Below are positions 29,607-42,291 of a DNA stretch of 64,000 nt, in pieces (within the stretch, counting starts at the first letter, position 1; every line of letters starts with the position of its first letter). A program made the translations under genes and the position numbers. The notes under the pieces are model-generated. The model was not told the DNA's origin and did no database searches. It saw only the letters and a program-made list of their open reading frames with translations. The DNA comes from Salvia splendens (lineage: Eukaryota > Streptophyta > Magnoliopsida > Lamiales > Lamiaceae): contig NC_056036.1 in the NCBI RefSeq assembly GCF_004379255.2, positions 1 to 64,000 on the forward strand, written 5' to 3'.

Positions 29607-30765
29607 TGAACTACAAAAACAGTCACTGGACTATGCGTTTATCTTGCTCTTAGTCCCTGGACTTTCAAAATATCCCCAGACAACCCTGGACTAAACGTTT
29701 ATCTCGAAAATGGTCATTTTTCCCTGTTTTGGGTCGAAAATACCCTTTTGAGCATTTGGGCAGTTTGGTCTTTTTACACTTTTAACATTTTAAATCTGAT
29801 ATTACTTGAGTGAGGTATTAAATCTGATATTATTTCAAATTATCATTCTGCTTCCCCTTTACTATCCCTCACTTTGTTTCTTTATTTCAATATTAGATTT
29901 AATTTTATAAAATTAAATTTAAATTTCAATTTTTAAATATCAATAAAAAATTTTAATTAAAACTATTAATTCATGAACACTATAAATATTGATTAAAACT
30001 ATTATTTTTTGTTATTTAATATAATATTCAGCTGAATTGAAGAAGTACATATTAATCATGATGGAAAAATAAGAGTTATTCTATTTAGTCTTGGTTCGGT
30101 TGTTATAATTGCTTGTGATGAAATATTATGAAGTTGACTAAAAATTTGATACTACTAAAAATTTGATATATGAGATTTTTTGTTGAAATTTTATAGTTAA
30201 TTTTGATTGTTTTCAAATTAATAAACGGAAATTATATTAGTCTTACATTAGATGCATTTTTATTTCAGAATAAATCGTGTTATATGATCTATTTATGATT
30301 AAAACTATTAAATATTGATTAAAACTAAGGCGTCATCGTACCTTATTGATTAAATATTATACGCTATCAAACATTGATTAAAACTATTAATTTGTTATTT
30401 AATAGTAATTTTAATAATTAATAAAAATTTATTGATATTTAAAAATTGAAATTTAAAATTTAATTTTATAAAATTAAATCTAATATTGAAATAAAGAAAC
30501 AAAGTGAAGGATAGTAAAAGGGAAGAAGAATGATAATTTTGAAATAATATCAGATTTAGTACATCACTGAAATAATATCAGATTTAAAATTGTAAAAAGA
30601 CCAAATTGCCCAAATGCTCAAAAGGGTATTTTCAACCCAAAACAGTGAAAATGGACCATTTTCGAGATAAACGCTTAGTCTAGAGTTGTCTGGGGATATT
30701 TTAAAAGTCTAGGGACTAAGGACGAGATAAACGCATAGTTCAGGGACTGTTTTTGTAGTTTACTC
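29607..30765. mobile_element. MULE-like foldback element with ~400-bp inverted repeats
   Basis: The two ends are inverted copies over roughly 400 bases (starting GTGAACTACAAAAACAGT on the left and ending CTGTTTTTGTAGTTTAC on the right), flanked by an 11-bp direct repeat TAAATAATAAA (29596-29606 and 30766-30776). Long inverted repeats and a 9-11-bp duplication point to a non-autonomous Mutator-like element. No ORF inside. Confidence 0.85.
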
Positions 30766-30776
30766 TAAATAATAAA

Positions 30777-31237
30777 AAGAAGCAAAGTGTACACGATTTC
30801 GTACGGATGAAGTACAAGATTTAGTGGACAAATTTCATGGATGGGTGAAGTACATTATTATATGGAATATATATAATGATAAAATGAAGTAGATTATTAT
30901 ATTTATATAATATAATGATAAAATGATCATGAATTAGTTTTCAAAAATTAATTAAGGTGGGTACTAGACAATTTTATTTTAGTCTTTATTATAATAAAAA
31001 AAAACATAAGCTTATTAAATGATTCATTGAACACTTATTTCATTTGTAATTACAAATCGAAAATATCTAAACCCTAGAACAAAACACATCCGCCTTCTAT
31101 ATTTTCAATCACTAACTTAACAATTTACTCTCTCCCACTCCATTCAACTCCTCGATAAACCCTAATAAAAACCCTACGGTTTAATCTCCATTACCCCCTT
31201 CTTTACAACCGAATTTCCACTAAAAAGTAGCAGAAAA
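30777..31237 (+). promoter_or_regulatory. Upstream region of the DEAD-box helicase gene
   Basis: AT-rich, ending in a CT-rich leader (CTAAACCCTAGAAC, CTCTCTCCCACTCC, GATAAACCCTAATAAAAACCC). The AAACCCTA motifs are telo-box elements common upstream of plant translation and ribosome-related genes. The transcription start is not determined. Confidence 0.5.
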
Positions 31238-34200
31238 ATGGGAAGTCTTGTTTTGATGAGGAGATCGTCTCAATCGTCGCTGAAGACGTTCGCTCTCACC
31301 GCCGCCAGCCGTTTCCTTTCCGCCAATCCGCAATCAGCTCCAAATGCTGCTTTTGAGGCACGAATTCACACCTGCACAGCTGGTTCGGTGCTTCCGAAAG
31401 ATTCTCCTGGCGTCGGATTTCCGAGGAGTTTCCACTCGGGCCAGACTCTGCGGGCTGGGTTTGCTGTGGCGGACTATTCTGATGGGGAAAGTGCCTCGAG
31501 CGGGCCCGCTGACGAGGGGCTCGCAATCTCCAAGCTTGATATCTCGCCACAGATTGTATCGGCTTTGAAGAATAGGGGAATCGAGAACCTTTTCCCGATT
31601 CAGGTATTATTTAGATGAAAGGTGTTGTTGAATGTTTTGAATATTGCCTCTTAGTGCTTGGTTTTAAAGTAGCTTGTTGAAGTCTTATTCGTGCTATGAT
31701 ACCTGGATAGAAACACCAGGTGAAATTATTTCGTCATTTCAAGAGCTAACAGGCATGTCAGTTGAATCAAGTTGTAGTTGAAGTTAGAAGAGAACAAGGC
31801 ACCAGATCCTAAGCTGAAAAGTTTTCTGTAGGATTAAGATACCATCAACTGGTTGCATATCCGCCTTTAGAAAACATTTTCCTTTTTTTGTTTTATAAAT
31901 TTCCCCTTGTTCCTCATTTTATTCATCTGATTGTAGAGGGCAGTATTGGAGCCTGCCATGGCAGGTCGTGATATGATAGGGCGAGCACGGACTGGAACAG
32001 GGAAGACCCTAGCTTTTGGCATTCCCATCATGGATAAAATTATTAAGTTCAACAAGAAGCATGGGTCAGTATATCAGTTCTTGAGCAACCATTTGGGGTT
32101 GTATATCTAGGCTAATAAATGCTTCTTGCTTTTATTGTTCAGACAGGGCAAGAATCCTCTGGCCCTTGTCATGGCTCCAACCAGAGAACTTGCTCGACAG
32201 GTTGACAAAGAATTTGCTGAGTCTGCCACAGAATTGGATACACTTTGTGTTTACGGGGGTGTTCCAATATCCCGCCAGATGAGCACTCTTGACCATGGTG
32301 TTGATGTGGTTGTTGGAACTCCTGGCCGCATCATTGATTTGATTAAGCGTGGTTCCTTGTATCTATCAGAAGTGCAGTTTGTTGTACTTGATGAAGCTGA
32401 TCAGATGCTTAATGTGGGATTTGCTGAAGATGTTGAGATGATCCTGAGCTTCATAAAGCAGAAACACCAGACAATGATGTTTTCAGCTACAATGCCAAAT
32501 TGGATTCTGAAACTTACCCAGAAGTTCTTGAAAAGCCCGGTTACTGTTGACCTCGTGAGATTCAGATTCTGTGTTTATGGACTTTTATGTGCTCTCATTC
32601 ATTTATATTCACTTTATTATTATCTGATATGAAAATCTGTTGTCAACTATGTGCTGCAGGTCGGAGAGTCTGATCAGAAATTAGCTGATGGGATTACCCT
32701 ATATTCCATAGTTTCAGATATGCGGCAGAAACCAGCTATACTCGGACCTCTGATAACTGTATGGGTCTTACATTTAAGTCTTCTTTATACTGTACATCCA
32801 GTCTGGACTGGGTATTTCTTCACATGTAACATAATCTTGTTATGATGTTTAATGTTCTGAGCTAAGCAGTACAACCAATTTGTTACCAGGAGCATGCAAA
32901 AGGAGGTAAATGTATTGTGTTTACTCAGACGAAGCGTGATGCTGATAGGTTGGCGTATGCTATGCAAAGAAACTTTAAATGTGAACCATTGCATGGTGAT
33001 ATAACACAGAACCAAAGAGAAAGGACCCTGTCTGCTTTTCGTGAGGGAAGGATCAATATTTTAGTGGCCACTGATGTTGCTGCGCGAGGACTTGATGTCC
33101 CAAATGTTGATCTTGTATGTTCTCTGATTATCTCGATCATGTGTTCTCTATACATTGGTTAACATATAGTGCACCATTGGATGAGCTACCTTATTGATAG
33201 TTCAATGAAGTTTATAATTAATATCCGTTTAAAATTTTTTTGTTCTTTAATAGTTAGTCAAAGAGTGGGAAACATGATCCTTTAAAGTGAGGTCTTACCA
33301 CACGTGATGCATTTCCAGATTCATCAATTATATGATAGTGTTGAGTGGAAGTGGATTAGTTCTTGAGCAAATTCATAAAGTAATTAATCATTAAATGCTG
33401 CACGAGTGAGCCTGCTGCTTGGAACTTTAAAGTAGTTGCTTTTGATAACACTAGGATGTGTGCGTGTGTCTATCCTGTTTATTGATGCTATCTTATATCA
33501 GTATATGCTTTGTTCTGCTTAGGTGGTGCATTATGAACTTCCCAACTCTTCTGAAAATTTTGTTCATCGGTCTGGACGAACTGGACGTGCTGGAAAGAAA
33601 GGTAGTGCGGTCCTTATTTATTCAGACCACCAATATAGGGAAATCAAGGCTATTGAGCGTGAAGTTGGATGTCGTTTTGTTGAGGCAAGTTTTAAATTTA
33701 TGTATTCTCTGATTTTTGGACAACTTTGTCTTCCTAGTTTGTTCTTATAATTTCCGTAAGTGAGTTTGTATCATATGAACAAGTGAGTTCTGTCGTGTTT
33801 TCATCCTCTTGAAATAAGTTTTAGCTAAATCCATTGAAACTTTCTTGGTTTTAGCTCCCGAAGATAGCTGTTGGAGATGATGCTTTGAGCATGTATAATG
33901 CCATGGATCAGGGTGGCCGTTCTGGTTTTGGCGGAAGCAGCAGGGGAAATGGTCGATTTGGTGATTCTGGTTTTGGGCGTTCTGGTGGTTTTGGAGATTC
34001 TAGGGGTGGTCGTTCTGATGGATATTTTGGTTCTTCTGGTGGGTATGGAGGTTCAGGAGGTGGCCATATTGGTTCAGGTGGTGAATTTGGGGGACAAGGT
34101 TCAGGCAAATCCAGTGGTTTTGGTTCTAGCAGGTCTGGTGGTTTCGGGGATTTTGGGGGCTCTAGTCTCTCAGATGGTTTTGGTGGCCTGGGTGGTTCGT

Positions 34201-34313
34201 TTAGAAACAATGATTCACGCCGCTCTGGTGGTTTTGGTTTTGGTTCTGATCGATCAGGTAGTTCTGGTTCCCGCTTTGATGGTAATGATGGCAACAGTGA
34301 TGGATTCTTCTAA
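31238..34313 (+). CDS. RH53: Mitochondrial-type DEAD-box RNA helicase, Gly-rich tail
   Basis: ATP-dependent RNA helicase closest to Arabidopsis RH9/RH53 (PMH1/PMH2), which act on mitochondrial group II introns. Exons: 31238-31603, 31937-32064, 32143-32554, 32660-32758, 32890-33114, 33523-33684, 33855-34313; 1851 bases, 616 residues, all phases close. The first ~80 residues are Ser/Arg-rich and basic, consistent with a mitochondrial presequence. Motifs: Q region FPIQ 119-122, Walker A ARTGTGKT 139-146, PTRELA, GG, TPGRI, DEAD 248-251, SAT 279-281, [27 protein letters not shown] from 425. The C-terminal ~130 residues are Gly/Ser/Phe repeats (GFGGSG-like). The sixth intron has a GC donor (GAG-gcaagt). 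Symbol assigned by family resemblance; RH9 is equally possible. Confidence 0.92.
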
Positions 34314-35570
34314 AGATAGCAAAGGTAATCCCACTTTGCTTATGTGGTATTTCATGAAATACTAGTGCTCCATGATGAGTTCTACTGATATATATATATA
34401 TATATATAGGATGTATATGTATTCAAGTCTGTTTGGGTCAGCAATATACAACTATATTTCCCTGAACACTTCTCATACACCATGGTTGCAGTTAATGTTT
34501 CTTTTCCGCTGTTATTTATTTTTAGCTCATCTTAATCTTTGGTTGGAAATTCGAACCAAAATTGTTTTATTTATGGAATGTTGGTTCCACGAACTTTACA
34601 TATATGTTGCACTAGAATCATCAAGTTCATATTTACTTGTGCATCTCATATATTGGGCTGTAAATGAGTTGGATTGAGCTGAATATTCAAACCTATTTGG
34701 AATTCTATCTGACTCTCCAAAGCTTACTTCTACCTTTTGCATTCTAGTGATGATTATTGACCACTTTTAATACTCGGTTTTAACAGTATGTAGCAGCATT
34801 ATTGCAGCAGTGAGCGCAAAGATGGTAAAAGAGTACCACCTAGGAGCAAGCTTCACTAGTCATCTACCCTGAGAAGTGGGAAGTGTGCTTTTGGTCAGGA
34901 GAATCTAATAATTTTCAGAGAAAAGGATGTAGGGATTTTCTTCATCTGCTGCTGCTGCTTAATATTTGTTATATCCCATATGTTACTGTTTTGTTAGTTG
35001 CTAGTGTTCATAGTTGCTGATGTCAAAGCTTGGATCCATAATTTTTGCTTTAGTTTCGTTACGGAGGAATGGCTTATTGAAATACTGTACTAACATAATT
35101 CTCTGAATTATGTATAAATTGGCAATAGGACTCAGGTTGCCTCAAGAGACAAACTTGTGCAATCATACATCTCAAAATTTATTGTAATTATCTAATTTTC
35201 TTAATAGTGAAGTAGAGGTAAACCTTGCATGGCTTTTTTCTTCTATTTAGCTTGTTCAACAGTAGAAAAATAGAAGATTGATATACATATATGTTCTGAA
35301 GGGACGTTTAATATTAAGGGTTAGTTTAGATAATTAAAAAATAGTGTAGGCTTATCGATTGTTTACAAAGATGGATTGTAATTTTGGGGTACTAACGTAC
35401 GTCGACAGTGGCTTTAGCAAATATGAACACTACCAACTAATAAGAGAGTAACAAGTGTTTCTTATTGTACATATCAAGTGTTTGTTGCTGTAGTAGTTTG
35501 AGACCCTATGGTCTTCAACAACATCACATCGTACATATTAAGTGTTTCTTGCAGAGTGGCGGCGAAACCC
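34314..35570. other. 3' flank shared by convergent genes
   Basis: 3' UTR and downstream sequence of the helicase, probably including a 3' UTR intron (AAAG-gtaatccc at 34321). A (TA)n microsatellite lies at 34388-34409. No other gene seen up to the end of the reticulon gene. Confidence 0.55.
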
Positions 35571-36674
35571 CTAATCAGCCTTCCTCCCCCAGGTTTTGAA
35601 CGAGCCGGCCCTTGGGATTCGTTTGAGAACACCGGTGTCTAGCTTGCTGTAGTTGTGTTGCACCTGCCCCAGGGCGCCCAAGATGAAGTTGTCGATTTGG
35701 TCATCGTATTTTTCGTACAAGACTGGCAGCGTATGAGCAGCAATGAAACCTAAGAAACAAGATTTTGGTTAATCCCGTCTCTAAGTGATAGCATGCAAAC
35801 AAACAGAATCAAAGACGTTTAATTGTTTTTTGTTTCGATATATGCACATCTCACCAATGTATATCACAGTGAGAAAATTGCACCAGCTCCCAATAATAGC
35901 AGCAGCAAGCAAGCTACCAACAACCTGCATATTGGCATCAATATTACTCAACTAGGCCATCATTACAACAATGAGTTAATTGTACAAAGATAGCCTAGGG
36001 AAACACGAGATACCATGAGAAACTGTTTAATGGTGCCTCCACATGCGATATCCTGCAGGTAGATCAAGCTCCGGTTCACTTCAAACCCGACCAACTTGCC
36101 TATGTTCACAAAAGCCTCCTCTGGAAGAATGACACGCGGGGGTGAGGATGAAGACCTGGTCCCATCAATGAAAATAAACAAGTCAGAAGAATCCAATGCT
36201 TCAGCCGGACTCATGTCTACATTGCAAGATTACCGGTTCAGCATGCTTGAAGCGTTAGTCCAAAGAAACTGAAGCAACAAAGCAATGATGAGAGCAAAGC
36301 ATGCAAGTGAGAGAAAATTGTAGTTGAGCCACTCAAAGAGCACCCAAACAACAGTGGCGCCACCTAAGACACTAGCTGAGATCTTCTTGTTCCTCCATAG
36401 TAGGACATCAGCAGCTTGCACGTTCAAGAAAATGAATTATAAGACAAAGGCTTGGTTCAAACAAAATCCAACAGATATGTAAGAAGGTCTTACATTTTCC
36501 ACCACCAAGAATGTGGTGAACAGGCTTCTCGCGCCCAAACAATTTGTTCAGCTTACAACTGACAGAGCTCGAGTCATCCTCCTCAAAGAATGAAACTTTC
36601 TTGTGCTTTGATACATTATCAGAAATTGTATCCATGATGTTGTGCATGAGCGACTCTGCCATCCCCTCCGACAT
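35571..36674 (-). CDS. Reticulon-like protein (RTNLB type), five exons
   Basis: Shapes tubular ER membrane. Exons on the minus strand: 36674-36494, 36414-36234, 36155-36014, 35924-35855, 35749-35571; 753 bases, 250 residues, all GT-AG with joining phases. The N-terminus is acidic and cytosolic ([14 protein letters not shown]), followed by the family signature [16 protein letters not shown] and [27 protein letters not shown]. Two long hydrophobic hairpins follow (about 84-125 and 175-205). The end is [17 protein letters not shown], with no dilysine. An intron in the 5' leader is likely, as TTTTCAG precedes the ATG by a few bases. Confidence 0.93.
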
Positions 36675-37670
36675 TCTTCCAACTGAAAATTAGGTCAAGA
36701 TAGAATCATCGGGGGCTAAATCTTCTTTTTCCATCTTAAGGGGAGTTTCTACAGCGAACTGTGGACTAGAGGATTTCATTTGAGATACGACTAAGGTCCA
36801 TTACATAGAAAGTGTAAACACGAAAGATAAACCTTCCTATCCAACAATAACTTCAACCTTTCTATACTAGTTTTATCTTTGTAAGCTAATCCTCAAAATA
36901 AATGACCCCTAAAGATAAGTGGATACACAGTACATATTGAAAAATCAAGGGTAAGACAAGGCAAAGGGCTATCAAATTGGAGCTGCAAAATCTTGATAGC
37001 TAAGGAATGAACAAATCAAAACTATGCACACAAAAGAACCCAGCTTCATAAAAAACAAAAATACTCTCACAGCCAACAGGATCTAGATACCAACAAGACA
37101 GGATCAGACTTGAGAAAGAAAAATAGTACTACTACTACCTAGTAGTTTTTTCCTTCTCAAAATTACAAAACTAGCAGATATTTCCCATCTCCAAACCCAG
37201 AAACAAGAAAAGACTGTAACTGTAAACAAGACCCTAAAAATCTACCACAAAATAGCAAAATCAGGACAAGAAAGAGTTCTTTATTAAACTGCAAGTAAGA
37301 AAATGAGAATCTATTACCACTTCGTACTCCAAAATAGCAAATTAGAGACAAGCCCAGAAGCTAAAATGATGCAAGAAAAAATTGGGCATCAACATCAGCT
37401 AGGAGCGAACTACAAGCAACGGACCAAGTGCAAAATGGAAATGAACTCAAAATTGGTAAATTGTTTTACCTGTATTATTAAAGTACTTGTTGTGGATAAT
37501 GGGGAGTACTTTTTATGTGTATCTGGAAAAATAAAAAGGTTTTCAAAATTATTTGCAGTTTGGAAAGCCAATTGCATAGGTGAGAATTAATTTAATATTA
37601 AATGCTTGACATCGACACTTGAAAAGCATTAAGATTTTAGTAGTAGCTATTTATCTAATTGAGTTATTAT
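36675..37670. other. 5' flank of the reticulon gene
   Basis: 5' leader, probable leader intron and promoter side. Small ORFs here lack homology. Confidence 0.5.
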
Positions 37671-37870
37671 TCCTCCGTCCCATTAAATATGAGATATTTA
37701 GGAATCGACACAAGATTTTATATAGTGTTATTTTATGAGTTAATGAAAAGAGAGTAAAGTAAGAGAGATGAAAAAGTAGATATAAAGTTATTTTCATTTT
37801 AGGAAACATTTCATTTTTAGTGGGACAATCCAAAAAGAAAAACGTTTCATTTTTAATGGGACATAAGAAG
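37671..37870. mobile_element. Stowaway-like MITE
   Basis: TCCTCCGTCCCATTAAATATG and the inverted TTTTTAATGGGACATAAGAAG ends, with TA at the right boundary. No ORF. Confidence 0.75.
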
Positions 37871-37920
37871 TATTTTCTAACATATACTCACAAAATCTAG
37901 ATTCAGATTAAATGTTACTA

Positions 37921-38142
37921 CTGCTCTCTTCGTCCCAAAGAATACACACTTTGAGTTCAGCATGAATTTTAATACATAATTGATAAAAATAAGAGAGATA
38001 GAAAGAAAAAGTAATTAAAGTATTGATAGTAGAGAATGAGTCACATCTCATTAAAGATAAAAGAGTTTTGAAAAATAGAAATTGCATATTCTTGTAGAAC
38101 GGACGAAAAGGAAAGAGTGCATATTCTTTGGGACGAATGGAG
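37921..38142. mobile_element. Stowaway-like MITE
   Basis: CTGCTCTCTTCGTCCCAAAG and CTTTGGGACGAATGGAG ends flanked by TA, 50 bases from the previous MITE. Confidence 0.82.
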
Positions 38143-38621
38143 TATACCATATTGTAGGGATTTGACAAGTAATTCGTCTAACTACCTTATCACTATTATA
38201 ATGGCAAAAGTAGAAGTGGAGTAATATTACCGTTCAAGTTGTTTGGCGCTATTCGTGTGACACTGTGACATTAGAGCATCGTTAACGCCGCGGGCCAGAC
38301 CGCACCTGGGTCCCGGCACGCGGCCTGTAGCATTGGAGGGGAGGATGCAGCAGCTCAAGCCACGCCTGGGGACGGAGGAGAGTCCCAGGGCCACGCCCGG
38401 CTACGACCCGGCCCGTCGTTGGTTGCTCCCGGGATGCACCCACTTCCGGCCCGGCCTAGGGTTGTGGGTTGTTCGAGCCGGACCTGGGACCCCAATTCAT
38501 TTATTTTAGTTCAATTTTTTTCCTATTTATATGTCATTTCTTCAACATTTTTCCAACAATTTATAACTCTCTATTTTCTCTCTCTCCTCTCTATTAATTT
38601 ATATATTTTCGGTTTGTATGC

Positions 38622-40234
38622 AGTGGTTTAACAGGGACCAACAACAGTTAGACGACTTCGTCGCCAGTGGCGAAGCCACATTAGGGGCAGGGGGGCCAAT
38701 GACCCCATCATTTTTAGCACTTAGTATATTAGCTATATATATTTAATAAATGAACGTAGTTATGTACTAGCGCAGATGGTTGGAGAGGTTGTCTCTATTA
38801 AATGCAGTCTAGGGTTTTGATTTTGTGTAGCTCCATTTACAATTTTTGCTTTATTTTTTCTATTTTACCATAAAAAAATTCTCTATTCTATTAATATTTT
38901 TTACGACTTTGTTTTGTTTTCATTTGTTTACTTTTATTATTTTAATATATTTTTGTACATTTTAATTTTAATAGGGCAAAATTATGTATTTTATTCTCAA
39001 TTTTAACTTTCGTTGTTTCCGTAAATTCATATAAAAATTTAATTTTATATTAAAAAGTAAACTACACATTTTTTATGACACGGTAATTATATTTCCCATT
39101 ACATATTTAGTATCTAGATCATGTTGTAATTATATCTCTCATCATTCATCCTTTTTTATAGCACCTACAATGTATGTCGCAACTTTTCTATAGCAACGAC
39201 AATATCGAACACAACTACTAATGATAATGTGCCCCCCCCCCCAATGTTAAAGTTCTGGCTTCGCCACTGTTCGTCGCGACCAACAATTGGTACCTACCGG
39301 CATCGCCCCAGCCAAATGTTGTTCCTAGTCCGGTAACGGGGTCCACCACGACCCCGATGGACTTGCCGTCGCCAGTTAGCACTAATGAGTACGACATCAA
39401 TGATATGGAGTCTGTCGCCCAACGTGCAGGAAAGGGCAAGGCTGTGACAACTGATGATGATAGCGGGCCGAAGAAGTACAACCAACATGAGACCTAGTTT
39501 CTGGCCAAGGACTTCATCGACGTCTCCGATGATCCTATCATCTGCAACCATCAGACCAGTAAAGTGTTTTGGGAGCGTGTCGCCGAGAAGTTTAACGCTG
39601 GTCAACCAAGAAGGACGTACGAGCGTGGCTACGTGAAGCTTCGGAAACACTAGGGTCAGGTTCAGAGGGAGTTTTCGAAGTGGAATGACAAGTGGGCTAA
39701 CGTGGTCCGGATGTGGCCGAGCGGTCACAACGAGATGGACCTCGTGGTGAAGACCAATGAGGAGTTTTACAATGACGCGAAGAAGCACTTCAAGTACTAC
39801 GACGTTTGGAAGCTTATGAACAAAAGCCAGAAGTACACCGGAGGAGCACAACCGGCGAGAAGTGGGGCGCCGAAGAGAACCAAAGTTTCCACCTCCGGAA
39901 ACTACTCTCCAAGCAATGGAGGCCCGATAATCGACCTCAACGTGACAGACGACGACGTCTTACCGTCATCCCCTAACACTCAAAGCTGTCCAATGGGGAT
40001 AAAACGACAAAGAGGAAAGCAAAAGGGAATGCCACTATGAGTTATCCAACTATGCTTCCGCCGCCACCCAATCCTTCGCTGGATAAGATGTCTGACTCTA
40101 TGTAGGAAATGAGTATTACCTTGCAGATGTGCCATCTAAGAGCCTTGATGGCATCAACAATATCGGAGTTCGAGCTCGAGTTGCAAAATAAGATGATCGC
40201 CTTCATTCACGCACAAATGAATAAGAAGAAGTAG
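38622..40234 (+). pseudogene. Harbinger ORF1 (Myb/SANT-like) pseudogene
   Basis: Starts MQWFNRDQQQLDDFV, is cut by a hAT insertion (38665-39277 including one target copy), and resumes TNNWYLPASPQ. Then FLAKDFIDVSDDPIICN, FWERVAEKFNAG, KWNDKWANVVRMW and FYNDAKKHFKYYDVWKLM match the DNA-binding partner protein of plant Harbinger transposases. Broken by TAG at about 39495, TAG at about 39651 and later shifts. Confidence 0.82.
38665..39269. mobile_element. Non-autonomous hAT element nested in Harbinger
   Basis: Terminal inverted repeat CAGTGGCGAAGCCA / TGGCTTCGCCACTG and an exact 8-bp target duplication TTCGTCGC (38657-38664 and 39270-39277). It is 605 bp, AT-rich, with a run of C near its right end and no transposase. 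Confidence 0.9.
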
Positions 40235-40601
40235 TTTTTTTTTCATTTATAGGACTTGTAATTTTTAATTTCTAGGTTTGTAATTTTTTAATTTCTAAGT
40301 TTGTAATTTTTAATTTCTAAGTTTGTAATTTTTATTTTCTAGGAATTGTAATTTTTAATTTCTAGGGTTTGTAATTTTTAATTTTCGACTGAACAATGAA
40401 TTTTCCTTGTTTTAATAGTTCAATATTTTCTATTTTATGAGTAAAATAGCTTGTAGTTGTAAATATTGTAATATTAATAGTTAGTGTCTGGATGGGGCAT
40501 GCCGGGTTGTGGGAGTTGTGATCTGACCCCAAAAATTAAAGGAATGAAGACGTGGAGGGGTCTTGGGACCTGAATCCAGGATAGGGTTAAGGATTTTCTT
40601 A

Positions 40602-42291
40602 TATCTCAAATAATTGAAGTGCGACTACTTTACATTATTTTATGTTTAGATTATGCATATACTTATGCTTGTACCTAGATGCTTTATCTCATTTAGTTTT
40701 TTGTTTATAAATTTTTTATTCAATTTAGATCATCATCAATGCTTTACTTTAAATTATATATAGTCTAATTTAAGTTTATATCTGTTTTAGTTTAAGTGTA
40801 ATTGTTTTTTTTATAAAAAATATATAAGGTGAAATACCATGATCCTTTACTCTATATGTGGAGGTTACTAGTCTTCTCGACATGGGCGAAACTACATGGA
40901 ATAGACAAGGGAATTAGCTCTTACTAAATTCATTTTGTGACACTTCTTCTATTATAAAGTTCAAAATTTTTTTTATCATATTTTACACATAAAAGCCCTT
41001 ATTAATAATTTAAATTACTTAGACATATATTTTTAAAATAATATTTTCAAAATTTAGCCCCTATTAATGTAACTTTGCACGTGTGAATTGAGAATACACA
41101 TCACAATACCGGACGTTATATGCAATTTTCAATTCCTTTAGAGTATCCACTATGGTCGCCCCACTAATATGCCCTAGTGATCGTCATATCAACATTAGTC
41201 CGGTCTTTCCTTCTGCAGTGGTTTCGCCCACCGTGTCCACCCTATCAATTAAACTCATTTTTCATTTAATTTTTAATGTTATATTTTTTCACATATTATA
41301 AATTACAAAATTAAATATTAAATTTAATGAAAAACATACTTACTTAATTTTTTTAAAAAAGTTACAAATTTTATAGTATTTAATTCTAATTTTTTTGTTT
41401 TCAAATAATAAATAGCAAAATATAATATACTACTATAAAAAAACAACAAATTTAAATAAAATACTTACATTAATTGAAAAAAACACTTAGATTACTTAAA
41501 TTAAATTTGTATTACCATAAAAATATAAACATGTTTATAGGAAAAAAAATATAAAAAAAAGAATTGAATAAAATGAGAAAAATATAATAAAAGTCAAAAT
41601 TAAAAACAAATGTTGAGTTTGGACTTGAACCCATAACCTATAATTTTTAAAGATAAATTTACCTATAGGCTAAACATAGATTTTGTATTGAAATCAATAC
41701 AAAGATTTATATAAAGCAACAAAAATTCAAATTTAGAACATCGAAATTATAAAAAAACTTAGAGTTTATAATTTCGATGTAAACTCTAAGTTTCTTTATA
41801 ATTTCGATGTTTTAAGACCCGAAATTATAAAGAAACTTAGAGTTGGAAACCTATCTATAAAACTAAAAAAAAAAAAAAAAAAAAACTATCTATAAAACTA
41901 CTATGTGTCCTACATTGAAGTCACAATGAAAGTTAGAGTTGAAAACCGGTTTACTCAAGTAATACAAAACTTGTTCATCAAATATCCATTTTTTAGTATA
42001 GATCATTGTAAAAATTATACTAGTTTTTTATTTTTATTTTTATTTAAAAATCGATATTTATAATTAAAAACGATAAAAGATTAAAGACGTATAAACATAA
42101 ATTAGGAGTTGTAATTTAATTACTCAATCTGGAGCTGCACGCAGAGTTGCAGCAGACTCGTCAGATCCACCTTATTCTGTTCTCAAACACAGCGGCGGCG
42201 CCGTCTGCTTCCCAGTTGCTCCCGTGAAAATTGAGCATTCACCGCCGCTTTCAGAAGTATCGTCTCCTTAGTCTTTCCGCGATAATCCGAG
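40602..42291. other. AT-rich intergenic region
   Basis: No gene seen. Contains a strong hairpin at about 41739-41812 (ACATCGAAATTATAAA.. and its inverse), with a third partial copy after it. The last 150 bases are GC-richer and form the SFT2 gene's leader. Confidence 0.5.

Larger units (their letters stand above)
38274..40598 (+). mobile_element. Old PIF/Harbinger ORF1-type element with nested hAT
   Basis: Left end TTA-GAGCATCGTTAACGC (38271) and a degenerate matching right end GGGTTAAGGATTTTC-TTA (40599-40601). Contains the remnant of a Myb/SANT-like Harbinger accessory protein and a later hAT insertion. Several point mutations and stops make it old. Confidence 0.72.

Noticed and set aside
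33898..34365. 155-residue Val/Leu/Gly-rich ORF in the helicase's last exon
   Set aside because: Out-of-frame reading of the Gly-rich repeat; the true frame is fixed by the exon phases.
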